The notes beneath the pieces are model-generated. The model was not told the DNA's origin. It made no database searches and was given only the letters and a program-made list of their open reading frames with translations. 7,459 nt of DNA from an uncultured Bacteroidota bacterium (lineage in GTDB: Bacteria; Bacteroidota; Bacteroidia; Chitinophagales; Chitinophagaceae): assembly GCA_946479535.1 (NCBI GenBank), contig CAMLGP010000123.1, positions 1-7,459 on the forward strand. Direction: 5' to 3'. Shown here one piece after another: positions 1 through 5,090 of this stretch. Made by a program: the position numbers and the translations under genes. Positions within the stretch are counted from its first letter, which is position 1. Every line of letters begins with the position of its first letter.

Positions 1-303
1 TATGTATTATCCGCACTTGGTATTTACCAGGTGAACCCTTCCGGCGGGGTTTTTGTATTTGGAAGTCCGGAAATAGATGAAGCCATTTTTTCATTAGAGA
101 ATGGCAAAAAATTTCAAATAATAGCGTCTAATAATAGTCCGGCCAATAAATATATCCAGCGTATATTTCTTAATGGTAAACCCTATACCCGTTCCTGGAT
201 TTCCTATGCGGATTTGATGAAGGGAGGGGAAATGAAATTTGAAATGGGCAGCAAGCCATCTACTTCATGGGGCGTGAAACCATCTGACCGGCCCACTAAC
301 TGA
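1..303 (+). CDS. GH92 family alpha-mannosidase, C-terminal end (partial)
   Basis: The frame is open from base 1 and stops with TGA at 301-303, giving the last 100 residues of a protein that begins left of the window. The sequence reads YVLSALGIYQVNPSGG, then FGSPEIDEA, an NGKKFQIIA segment, NKYIQRIFLNGKPY, and a final MKGGEMKFEMG stretch. This is the typical closing order of glycoside hydrolase family 92: the end of the catalytic barrel domain followed by terminal beta strands. GH92 enzymes are calcium-dependent exo-alpha-mannosidases, usually exported to the periplasm or cell surface and used on N-glycans or other mannans. The catalytic residues lie in the missing part, so activity and linkage specificity cannot be judged. 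The internal GTG at 31 is not a start, because homology continues upstream of it. The tail after EMG is short and polar, and no T9SS sorting domain follows. Confidence 0.9.
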   Translation, partial: YVLSALGIYQVNPSGGVFVFGSPEIDEAIFSLENGKKFQIIASNNSPANKYIQRIFLNGKPYTRSWISYADLMKGGEMKFEMGSKPSTSWGVKPSDRPTN

Positions 304-328
304 TAACCGTTCAAATCTCTCGGTATCA
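301..328 (+). terminator. weak stem-loop over the GH92 stop codon
   Basis: TGATAACCG at 301-309 can pair with CGGTATCA at 321-328, giving an 8-bp stem with one bulged A and an 11-nt loop. The stop codon lies in the left arm. No T-run follows directly; the T-rich ATTTCTTTTC begins only about 18 bases later. It may be a weak transcript end or a 3' stabilising hairpin, or it may be chance. Confidence 0.2.
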
Positions 329-412
329 GAGTAAACCATTATCATTTCTTTTCACTATTGGGTGATCGTTTGATCATCAGGGCTTTTCTGTTGCATAGCC
401 GTTGCATGAGCT

Positions 413-434
413 TAGGGTTATCCTGAGAATATCC
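413..434 (-). repeat. opposite-strand copies of the 11-bp repeat
   Basis: TAGGGTTATCC at 413-423 is the exact reverse complement of the unit GGATAACCCTA found at 494-504, 516-526 and 527-537. The adjoining 11 bases, 424-434 (TGAGAATATCC), match the same reversed unit at 7 of 11 positions. Together with the direct array they could form a hairpin with an 11-bp perfect core and a loop of 70 bases or more. Confidence 0.7.
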
Positions 435-482
435 TGAGTTACTGTTAGGGAATTGCCGGGCTTTTTGGTATCTAAAAGCCTG

Positions 483-541
483 GGATAACCCCAGGATAAC
501 CCTAGAATAACCCCAGGATAACCCTAGGATAACCCTAGGAT
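483..541 (+). repeat. 11-bp tandem repeat array, GGATAACCCYA
   Basis: Five head-to-tail 11-bp units start at 483, 494, 505, 516 and 527, followed by a partial GGAT at 538-541. Three units read GGATAACCCTA, one reads GGATAACCCCA, and the one at 505 reads GAATAACCCCA. The period is about one DNA helical turn, so every unit would show the same face to a protein. It lies between convergent genes. It could be a neutral minisatellite, a protein-binding array or part of a large hairpin with the reversed copies at 413-434. No associated transposase or cas gene is visible. Confidence 0.85.
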
Positions 542-604
542 CTCCATTCAATAGACGAAAAATAGGGCTTCAGGGAAGCGATGATGCCCGGACAAAAAAG
601 AGGA

Positions 605-636
605 ATTAAAAGAATAAATCAGGCTGCAGGTGCCTG
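605..636 (-). terminator. likely Rho-independent terminator for the SPW-type gene
   Basis: On the minus strand, CAGGC (636-632) and GCCTG (624-620) form a perfect 5-bp G/C-rich stem with a 7-nt loop, followed by the T-rich ATTTATTCTTTTAATT. It lies about 25 bases past the stop codon of the gene ending at 662, where a terminator is expected. The stem is short, so it is only probable. Confidence 0.4.
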
Positions 637-661
637 GATGAACCGGAAATCCTGAAAAAGA

Positions 662-1069
662 TTACGGTTCTATAATGGAACTGATCACAGGAGGGTTAGA
701 TCTCTTATCCCGGTATTTTTCAGAGGCCCGGGGTTTACTGACAATTGATATGCAAATTATGATAACTCCAAGTAATAAGTGCGGTGTCCATACCAGATGA
801 CTAAAAGCAAAGATCCATGGGGAAAGGCAAAGGATAATCCCAACAATGAGGTCCAGCTTTAAATGAGTTCTTATTGAAAGGACCTTCCAGACTCCCAACT
901 CATAATTGGTAAAAAGGCTATATCCAATAATTGCCAGACCTGTCAGGGCAGGCACCCAGGTTTCCACACCATCGGTGGCGAGGTTTAACAGCAATGGTGC
1001 TCCAATTAGCCCAATACCCATAAGATAATCTAATAGACCATGTACTTTGGTCCCTACCATCTTCATCAT
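662..1069 (-). CDS. SPW-repeat-type small integral membrane protein
   Basis: This encodes a 135-residue protein with four predicted transmembrane helices at about 11-31, 37-55, 70-89 and 95-111, then a charged tail (KPRASEKYRDKRSN) probably in the cytoplasm. It contains the LSPWIF motif at 82-87, typical of the SPW-repeat family (PF03779), whose function is unknown. The protein is an internal duplication: H10-x2-L-D14-x3-G18-x6-P25 recurs as H69-x2-L-D73-x3-G77-x6-P84, so helices 1-2 and 3-4 are two copies of a two-helix unit, and only the second keeps the full S-P-W. I chose the ATG at 1067-1069 because the conserved part starts right after it (MMKMVGTKVHGLLDY). A GTG at 1097-1099 would add ten residues, and further ATGs lie at 1066 and 1060. 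None has a clear Shine-Dalgarno sequence. It stands alone in its orientation and appears to be a single-gene transcript. Confidence 0.75.
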   Translation of the reverse strand: MMKMVGTKVHGLLDYLMGIGLIGAPLLLNLATDGVETWVPALTGLAIIGYSLFTNYELGVWKVLSIRTHLKLDLIVGIILCLSPWIFAFSHLVWTPHLLLGVIIICISIVSKPRASEKYRDKRSNPPVISSIIEP

Positions 1070-1221
1070 ACTTAAGTCGGTTAATCTATAAATTGCCACT
1101 AGTTCTGTGCCACAGTTCCATTAGGGGCAAAAAGTGAAAAAAAATAATAGGAATAGGTCTTAAATGACTGATTTGAAAGTATTTGTTGATCATTAACGTG
1201 GGTGGCAATCACTGATTTGTG

Positions 1222-1284
1222 ATGGCTTTGAAGGCATGCGTTAAAAAAGGCCAGCAGGAAACAACTGTACCGCAAGGGAAATAA
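1222..1284 (+). CDS. possible 20-codon small ORF or leader peptide
   Basis: An ATG at 1222 opens a 20-residue frame (MALKACVKKGQQETTVPQGK) ending with TAA at 1282-1284, the exact left edge of the 1283-1326 inverted repeat. A GTG lies just before the ATG, and the in-frame stop upstream is at 1213. There is no clear ribosome binding site and no run of one amino acid typical of biosynthetic attenuators. The placement against the hairpin is what makes it notable; a frame this short could be chance. Confidence 0.15.
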   Translation: MALKACVKKGQQETTVPQGK

Positions 1285-1326
1285 GGCAGGGTCGTCTAAT
1301 TATTTTAACTTAGATAACCCTGCCTT
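1283..1326 (+). promoter_or_regulatory. perfect 10-bp inverted repeat before the propeller-like gene
   Basis: AAGGCAGGGT at 1283-1292 is the exact reverse complement of ACCCTGCCTT at 1317-1326, with a 24-bp A/T-rich loop between. The right arm is followed by TATTTTTGG, so on the plus strand this resembles a terminator or attenuator with a large loop. The right arm also fills the space just upstream of the -7-like TATTTTTG, where a repressor operator could sit. It ends 29 bases before the ATG at 1356. No plus-strand gene other than the doubtful 20-codon frame precedes it closely, so a simple end-of-operon terminator is a poor explanation. Confidence 0.6.
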
Positions 1327-1334
1327 TATTTTTG
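1304..1334 (+). promoter_or_regulatory. candidate Bacteroidota promoter for the 1356 gene
   Basis: TATTTTTG at 1327-1334 matches the Bacteroidota -7 consensus TAnnTTTG exactly. TTTA at 1304-1307, exactly 19 bases upstream, matches the -33 TTTG element except for its last base. Transcription would begin near 1340, leaving a leader of roughly 15 bases before the ATG at 1356. The sequence overlaps the inverted repeat, so the promoter and terminator readings compete. Confidence 0.4.
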
Positions 1335-1355
1335 GACATCTAAAAACCATCGCAT

Positions 1356-2465
1356 ATGAAAAAGCATTATAGCCTCGCAGCAGTTTTTGCCTTATTGCTG
1401 TTTATGGCTGCTAACCGTTCTACAACTGACAAATATGGACTGCACCAGGGAACACCTGAAATTAAATCCATTAGCGCCATAGCCTTTGGACCAGATGGCA
1501 TCATCTTCATCGGTGATTCAAGATCGGCTTCTGTATTTGCAGTAGATACAAAAGACAAAACTGCTGTTGAAAAAGCTACGGCCGTTGAAGTAAAAAATGT
1601 TGATCAGAAAATTGCTGCAGCCCTGGGTACTGAAGCAAAGAATATCCGAATCGTGGATATTGCTGTGAACCCACTTTCCAAAAAAATATATTGTGCTGTT
1701 CAGAGTACTGACGGAACTCCTGTTCTTCTCACCATTGATGGTGATAAGGTGAATTCAGTTTCATTGAAAGACGTACTATTCAGCACTTCTTCCATTGCCA
1801 ATGTTCCCGCAGAAGATCAAAAAGACCGTGGTGGGCGTTCCCTGCGTGAATCAATTATCTCTGATCTTAACTATGCAGACGGTGCTGTAATGCTCAGCGG
1901 CCTCAGCAACCAGGAATTTAGTTCTACTTTCCGCAGAATACCTTTCCCCTTTACAGATAAACAGGATCAGTCTTCTCTTGAAATATATCATGCCGCACAT
2001 GGTCGTTTTGAAACTAATGCACCTATCCGCACTTTTACCACTGCCATGTTAGGTGGTAAGGAATACCTGGTGGCCAGCTATACCTGCACTCCACTGGTGC
2101 TTTTCCCAATGGATGAGCTGAAAGCAGGCAAGCATGTAAAAGGAAGAACTGTTGGAGAATTTGGTGCTGGTAATTCACCGATAGATATGATCACTTTGAA
2201 AAAAGGAGCAGACAGCTATCTTTTAATGGCTAACTCCAATCGTCCGGTAATGCGGGTTCAATATAAAAATATTGAGACATATGCTGGCTCACTCACTGAG
2301 CCGATAAAGGAAAGTTATTCTACCGCAGGTGTAAATATGGTTACCCTTCCTGTAGTGAATGTTTTACAGATGGATAAGCTTGATGATTCACAGGTGATAG
2401 TATTGCAGCGCAGGCCTAATGGTGATCTGGACCTGTATCCACAAAAAACTGATAGATGGCTTTAA
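1356..2465 (+). CDS. exported beta-propeller-like protein of unknown function
   Basis: This encodes 369 residues. The N-terminus MKKHYSLAAVFALLLFMAA is a Sec signal peptide with probable cleavage near residue 19; there is no lipobox cysteine, so the protein is likely periplasmic or secreted. The mature part contains about six stretches built like propeller blades (hydrophobic strand, turn, strand, often ending with Val/Phe plus Asp): roughly 36-65 (ISAIAFGPDGIIFIGD), 98-127, 166-196, 224-250 (YLVASYTCTPLVLF), 275-305 (YLLMANSNRPVMRVQY) and 324-361. Blades 1 and 2 resemble NHL/YVTN/SMP-30-type repeats; the others are more divergent. A YHAAHGRFETNAPIRTF segment at 211-227 looks like a distinctive family motif and brings two histidines together. 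Two cysteines, C113 and C244, lie in different blades. I recognise no catalytic motif and no named family. It is followed after 16 bp by a lipoprotein gene, and the two are probably co-transcribed. The ATG is the only sensible start for the signal peptide; no Shine-Dalgarno sequence is visible. Confidence 0.8.
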   Translation: MKKHYSLAAVFALLLFMAANRSTTDKYGLHQGTPEIKSISAIAFGPDGIIFIGDSRSASVFAVDTKDKTAVEKATAVEVKNVDQKIAAALGTEAKNIRIVDIAVNPLSKKIYCAVQSTDGTPVLLTIDGDKVNSVSLKDVLFSTSSIANVPAEDQKDRGGRSLRESIISDLNYADGAVMLSGLSNQEFSSTFRRIPFPFTDKQDQSSLEIYHAAHGRFETNAPIRTFTTAMLGGKEYLVASYTCTPLVLFPMDELKAGKHVKGRTVGEFGAGNSPIDMITLKKGADSYLLMANSNRPVMRVQYKNIETYAGSLTEPIKESYSTAGVNMVTLPVVNVLQMDKLDDSQVIVLQRRPNGDLDLYPQKTDRWL

Positions 2466-2481
2466 TCAATAAATCCATTGA

Positions 2482-3582
2482 ATGAATTTATTTTGTTCGG
2501 CCAGGTTCATAGTCATGAGCCTGGCCGTTTTCTTTATGCTGGAAAGCTGTCAGCCGCATAGGCGTCCTGATAAACCATCAGATGTTGGAATTATCTGGAA
2601 TGGCAGGAAAGCAGCTAAGTTCTCTATTTCTAAAAAGTTGACTGGAGAGTTAGATAAGGCACAGGCTGAAAAACAGGTATTGATCTACCTTGATACCAAC
2701 AATGACACACCCATACTTGGCGAGTATGAACTGACCGCTGACGAGGTCATATTTACGCCTTTAATCCCTTTTACCCATGGAAAAACATATAAAGTGACAG
2801 TAAATGGAAAGATGGTAAAAGAGGTTGAAATTGATACGGGAGTTGCAGTGGCTATACCCATAGTGGAAGAGGTTTATCCTACTCGAGACACTGTTCCGGA
2901 AAATTTGCTGAAGATCTATATTAAATTTTCACAACCCATGAAGGAAGGAGAAGCCCTCCGGCACATTGCATTAATAAAAAATGATAGAGATACCCTGGCG
3001 GATGAATTTCTGGATCTCCAGCCTGAGTTATGGAATAAAGATCGGACCATGCTTACCGTATGGTTTGATCCTGGAAGGATCAAACGTGATCTTCAACCCA
3101 ATCTTAAGATGGGACCACCTTTAACCAAAGGAAATAAATATTCTTTACTGATCAAAAAGGAATGGCAGGATCAGGATGGTATTCAGTTGATGGATGTATT
3201 TCGTAAAAATTTTATTGCCACACAACGTGATAGTAATTCACCCGAAGTACCTGATTGGGAAATTACCCTTCCGCCGGCAGGTACAAAGCATGATATAATT
3301 ATCGATTTCAAACAACCTATGGATTACCTGGTTGCTAAAAATGCGATACATATCCTGAATAAGAATAAAAACGAAGTATCCGGTAGCTATGATTTAACTA
3401 ATGGAGAGAGTAGATTAAACTTTACTCCTGATTCAACATGGATAAAAGGGGATTATTATTTACAGGCAGAAGCCAGGCTGGAAGATCTTGCAGGAAATAA
3501 CCTGGACCATTTATTTGATGTTGATAATACTCAAAAGAAAGTAAAGGAAAATACCCGCACTAAATTATTAAGGATAGAATAA
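2482..3582 (+). CDS. lipoprotein with SbsA/Big_5-type Ig-like domains
   Basis: This encodes 366 residues. A hydrophobic N-terminal segment ends in FMLESC, a lipobox-like site with lipidation expected at C23, so the mature protein should be membrane-anchored, facing the periplasm or, in Bacteroidota, possibly the cell surface. After a basic linker (HRRPDKP) come about three beta-sandwich-like units at roughly 34-125, 126-250 and 255-350. The second and third show the F-x-Q-P-M signature of bacterial SbsA-type Ig-like domains (IYIKFSQPM at 145-153 and IIIDFKQPMD at 272-281), and the third also has a D-L-A-G-N motif at 335-339. A striking DPGRIKR motif at 196-202 is followed by LTKGNKYSLLI and WQDQDG, which looks more specific than a generic Ig fold. 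No enzyme motif is seen. An internal ATG at 2515 would still leave a short signal, but the ATG at 2482 gives a basic n-region and is preferred. The gene starts 16 bp after the propeller-like gene and ends 3 bp from the convergent LacI-type gene. Confidence 0.8.
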   Translation: MNLFCSARFIVMSLAVFFMLESCQPHRRPDKPSDVGIIWNGRKAAKFSISKKLTGELDKAQAEKQVLIYLDTNNDTPILGEYELTADEVIFTPLIPFTHGKTYKVTVNGKMVKEVEIDTGVAVAIPIVEEVYPTRDTVPENLLKIYIKFSQPMKEGEALRHIALIKNDRDTLADEFLDLQPELWNKDRTMLTVWFDPGRIKRDLQPNLKMGPPLTKGNKYSLLIKKEWQDQDGIQLMDVFRKNFIATQRDSNSPEVPDWEITLPPAGTKHDIIIDFKQPMDYLVAKNAIHILNKNKNEVSGSYDLTNGESRLNFTPDSTWIKGDYYLQAEARLEDLAGNNLDHLFDVDNTQKKVKENTRTKLLRIE

Positions 3583-3585
3583 ATA

Positions 3586-4635
3586 TCAGGCGAGTTCTTT
3601 CAGCTTCTCTCTTCTTGAGGAATCCCTGATGATCAGCTGAGGCGCCATCATCCTTGTTTCAAATTCAGTAACCGGGCGTTTGCTTTCTATCAGTTGTAAT
3701 AACAGCTCCGTTGCTATCTCACCCATTTCAAAGGCGGGTTGTTTAATAATAGATAATGCCGGATCTATTAACTCGGTTATCTCCGAATTGGAAAATCCCA
3801 TCAGGCCAATATCCTGTGGCACACGGATGTTCTTTGCTTTTAATACACGCAGGGTTCCAGTAGTTAATTTATCGCCCAGTGCAAGTATTGCATCAGGCCT
3901 GTTCTTCATTTTCAACAGACTGCCAATTACATCTTCCACTTCTTCCTGTATCAATCCTCCATGCGGACAGAACATAACAACAGGATCATGTTTCAGATTG
4001 CCATGATCCTTAAGCGCTGCTTTATAACCAGCCAACCGGTCATGTGTAATAGAAAGAGATTCACTATTTGAAATGGCTGCGATATTTTTATAACCTTCCC
4101 TGATCAGGGAAACGGTGGCATCATAGGCTCCTTTGTGATTATCAACAATCACCTTATGCGTATTAAGTTCATTTGCCACGCGATCAAAGAATACGATGGG
4201 CATCCCCCTTTCTCCTAACTCTTTAAAATTGCTGAAGTCCTTTGATTCGGCAGAAACCGAAACAAGCAGTCCGTCTATCGAACGTGAAGTAAGATAATTA
4301 AGGTTACTCTGTTCACGCTCCGCGGATTCACGGCTTTGTGAAATGATAACGTTATACCCGTTTTTGTAAGCAATTGATTCCACTCCGTCAATTGCCTGGG
4401 AAAAGAAACTGTTGGCGATCTCGCTTACGATAACCCCAATAGATCTGCTCCTCCTTTCTTTTAAACTGAGAGCAATGGGGTTGGGATGATAATTGATCTT
4501 TTCAGCGTATTCCAGGACCAGCTTTTTGGTCTCGGGACTGATCTCATAACTATCACGTAATGCACGTGAAACAGTGGAAGTGGAAAGTCCCAGCGCCTTG
4601 GCGATATCTTTAATGGTAACAGCTTCAAACTTCAT
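3586..4635 (-). CDS. LacI-family transcriptional regulator
   Basis: This encodes 349 residues, normal for the family. The N-terminal helix-turn-helix is clear: VTIKDIAKALGLSTSTVSRAL at 6-26, with the specificity positions equivalent to LacI Tyr17, Gln18 and Arg22 being T19, S20 and R24. The hinge follows at 48-60 (NYHPNPIALSLKE), where L58 corresponds to LacI Leu56, which in the family intercalates at a central CpG step of the operator. From RSIGVIVSEIANSFFSQ (about 63-79) onward it is a periplasmic-binding-protein-like sensor domain, with VFFDRVA, a VDNHKGAYDA segment, HDRLAGYKAAL, and a late DIGLMGFSNSEI segment, so a sugar or sugar-like effector is expected. It is divergent from the SusC-like gene and probably controls that locus and itself. 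ACAGGACG lies upstream with AGGA 9 bases before the ATG, a plausible ribosome binding site. The effector cannot be named from sequence. The gene ends 3 bp from the opposing lipoprotein gene. Confidence 0.95.
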   Translation of the reverse strand: MKFEAVTIKDIAKALGLSTSTVSRALRDSYEISPETKKLVLEYAEKINYHPNPIALSLKERRSRSIGVIVSEIANSFFSQAIDGVESIAYKNGYNVIISQSRESAEREQSNLNYLTSRSIDGLLVSVSAESKDFSNFKELGERGMPIVFFDRVANELNTHKVIVDNHKGAYDATVSLIREGYKNIAAISNSESLSITHDRLAGYKAALKDHGNLKHDPVVMFCPHGGLIQEEVEDVIGSLLKMKNRPDAILALGDKLTTGTLRVLKAKNIRVPQDIGLMGFSNSEITELIDPALSIIKQPAFEMGEIATELLLQLIESKRPVTEFETRMMAPQLIIRDSSRREKLKELA

Positions 4636-4666
4636 TTCTGAGCGTCCTGTTTAGCAAGGTAGTAAT

Positions 4667-4694
4667 CGGTTCTAAAGTTACTCATTTTAGACCG
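4667..4694. promoter_or_regulatory. imperfect inverted repeat in the LacI-type gene leader
   Basis: CGGTTCTAAA at 4667-4676 pairs with TTTAGACCG at 4686-4694 as a 9-bp stem with one bulged base and a 9-nt loop. It lies 32-59 bases upstream of the regulator's ATG, so it could be an RNA hairpin in the leader or a DNA binding site near the promoter. No T-run follows in either direction, which argues against a terminator. Confidence 0.4.
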
Positions 4695-4727
4695 GGGAAC
4701 CCTGTTTCGGGATCAATAGTTTGACGC

Positions 4728-4739
4728 TTTAACGTTTGA
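4728..4739. promoter_or_regulatory. possible second LacI-type operator half-symmetric site
   Basis: TTTAACGTTTGA holds a palindromic AACGTT core with a central CpG, similar to the core of GalR/PurR-type operators; the outer bases are not symmetric. Its centre is 13 bp from the centre of the 4741-4752 palindrome, so both could not easily be filled at once. GTTTGA also occurs 15 bp earlier at 4719-4724. Confidence 0.25.
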
Positions 4740-4740
4740 T

Positions 4741-4752
4741 ATTCGCGCGAAT
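4741..4752. promoter_or_regulatory. perfect 12-bp CpG-centred palindrome, candidate LacI-type operator
   Basis: ATTCGCGCGAAT equals its own reverse complement and has C-G at the centre. LacI-family proteins bind such even, CpG-centred palindromes, and the neighbouring regulator keeps the hinge leucine that reads the central step. It lies 105 bp upstream of the regulator's ATG and 338 bp upstream of the SusC-like ATG, compatible with autoregulation or shared control. Assignment to this regulator is inference. Confidence 0.45.
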
Positions 4753-4969
4753 TGAATAGGATATATCTACCGGGGATTATTTATTCTTTTAACTGATCAT
4801 ATTCTGTTTTCACAATCGGAAAAGAAAGAATTGGATGTACTGCTGAATTACAGCCAGGCATAGTTCCCAAACACCAGAAACACTTAATAGCAATGGCTAA
4901 ATAATTGGCTTACAGGGAAAAATGTCATCGTTGCCGGGACCGATTGCGTAAATAAAGCCAACGCCACAA

Positions 4970-4982
4970 AGTATAATATACT
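4970..4982. promoter_or_regulatory. A/T-rich 13-bp dyad containing TATAAT
   Basis: AGTATA and TATACT flank a single A, giving a perfect 6-bp dyad. It includes TATAAT at 4972-4977, but no TTGACA-like element is found 16-18 bp upstream, and Bacteroidota primary promoters do not use that box. It may be a minor binding site or chance in A/T-rich DNA. Confidence 0.2.
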
Positions 4983-5090
4983 AATTCCATCTGTAGATTG
5001 GGGCTGTAAAAATGAGGACCAAACCTCACTGATTAACATAGATTACTGTATTAACCGACCCCGAAAAGGTCACTGCTAAATTGCTTGTGT

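Larger units (their letters stand above)
304..661. other. gene-free spacer between GH92 and the SPW-type gene
   Basis: I find no believable coding region here. The only long open frame, on the minus strand at 342-551, is made largely of the 11-bp repeat array, encodes a repetitive RVILGLS-type peptide and resembles no family I know. The spacer holds the direct-repeat array at 483-541, opposite-strand copies of the same unit at 413-434, and a likely terminator for the minus-strand gene at 605-636. The two flanking genes converge on this spacer, so it needs no promoter. Confidence 0.6.
1070..1355. other. divergent spacer upstream of the propeller-like gene
   Basis: This spacer must hold promoters for the minus-strand SPW-type gene and the plus-strand gene at 1356. 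On the plus strand I see a 20-codon open frame at 1222-1284, an inverted repeat at 1283-1326 and a -7-like element at 1327-1334, each listed separately. The nine bases ACTGATTTG occur twice, at 1167-1175 and 1211-1219. No convincing TAnnTTTG element was found for the minus-strand gene. No tRNA or known riboswitch is recognisable. Confidence 0.5.
4636..5090. other. 455-bp divergent control region between LacI-type and SusC-like genes
   Basis: No convincing gene lies here. A 62-codon open stretch on the plus strand (4891-5079) has no ATG, GTG or TTG in frame and matches nothing I recognise. Visible structures are an imperfect inverted repeat at 4667-4694, CpG-centred dyads at 4728-4739 and 4741-4752, a 13-bp dyad at 4970-4982, a short hairpin at 5013-5028 (TGAGG and CCTCA around a 6-nt loop) and a weak 22-bp dyad at 5033-5054 (TTAA ends, about 14 of 22 symmetric). 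No exact TAnnTTTG promoter was found for either gene; TAGATTGG at 4994 is the nearest on the plus strand. No Shine-Dalgarno sequence precedes the ATG at 5091. Confidence 0.6.

Noticed and set aside
483..541. CRISPR array
   Set aside because: The units are 11 bp and directly abutting with no spacers, and no cas gene is present.
342..551. 69-residue minus-strand open frame with RVILGLS repeated
   Set aside because: Most of it is the 11-bp repeat array read in frame (33 bases make 11 codons, so the peptide repeats). It has no recognisable domain or ribosome site, so it is a by-product of the repeat.
1367..1558. 63-residue minus-strand open frame
   Set aside because: Lies wholly inside the propeller-like gene on the opposite strand, with no family resemblance.
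3583..3585. Bidirectional terminator between the convergent lipoprotein and LacI-type genes
   Set aside because: Only three bases separate the stop codons, and I see no stem-loop with a T-run at the junction.
3680..4006. 108-residue plus-strand open frame
   Set aside because: Antisense to the clear LacI-family gene; low-complexity, Ser/Ile/Asn-rich translation without a known domain.
4970..4982. Sigma-70-type promoter from the TATAAT box
   Set aside because: No -35 element at the right distance, and Bacteroidota primary sigma factors use a different -7/-33 pattern.
4891..5079. 62-codon plus-strand open stretch between the regulator and the SusC-like gene
   Set aside because: It has no ATG, GTG or TTG in frame and matches no family I recognise, so neither a gene nor a clear gene remnant can be supported.
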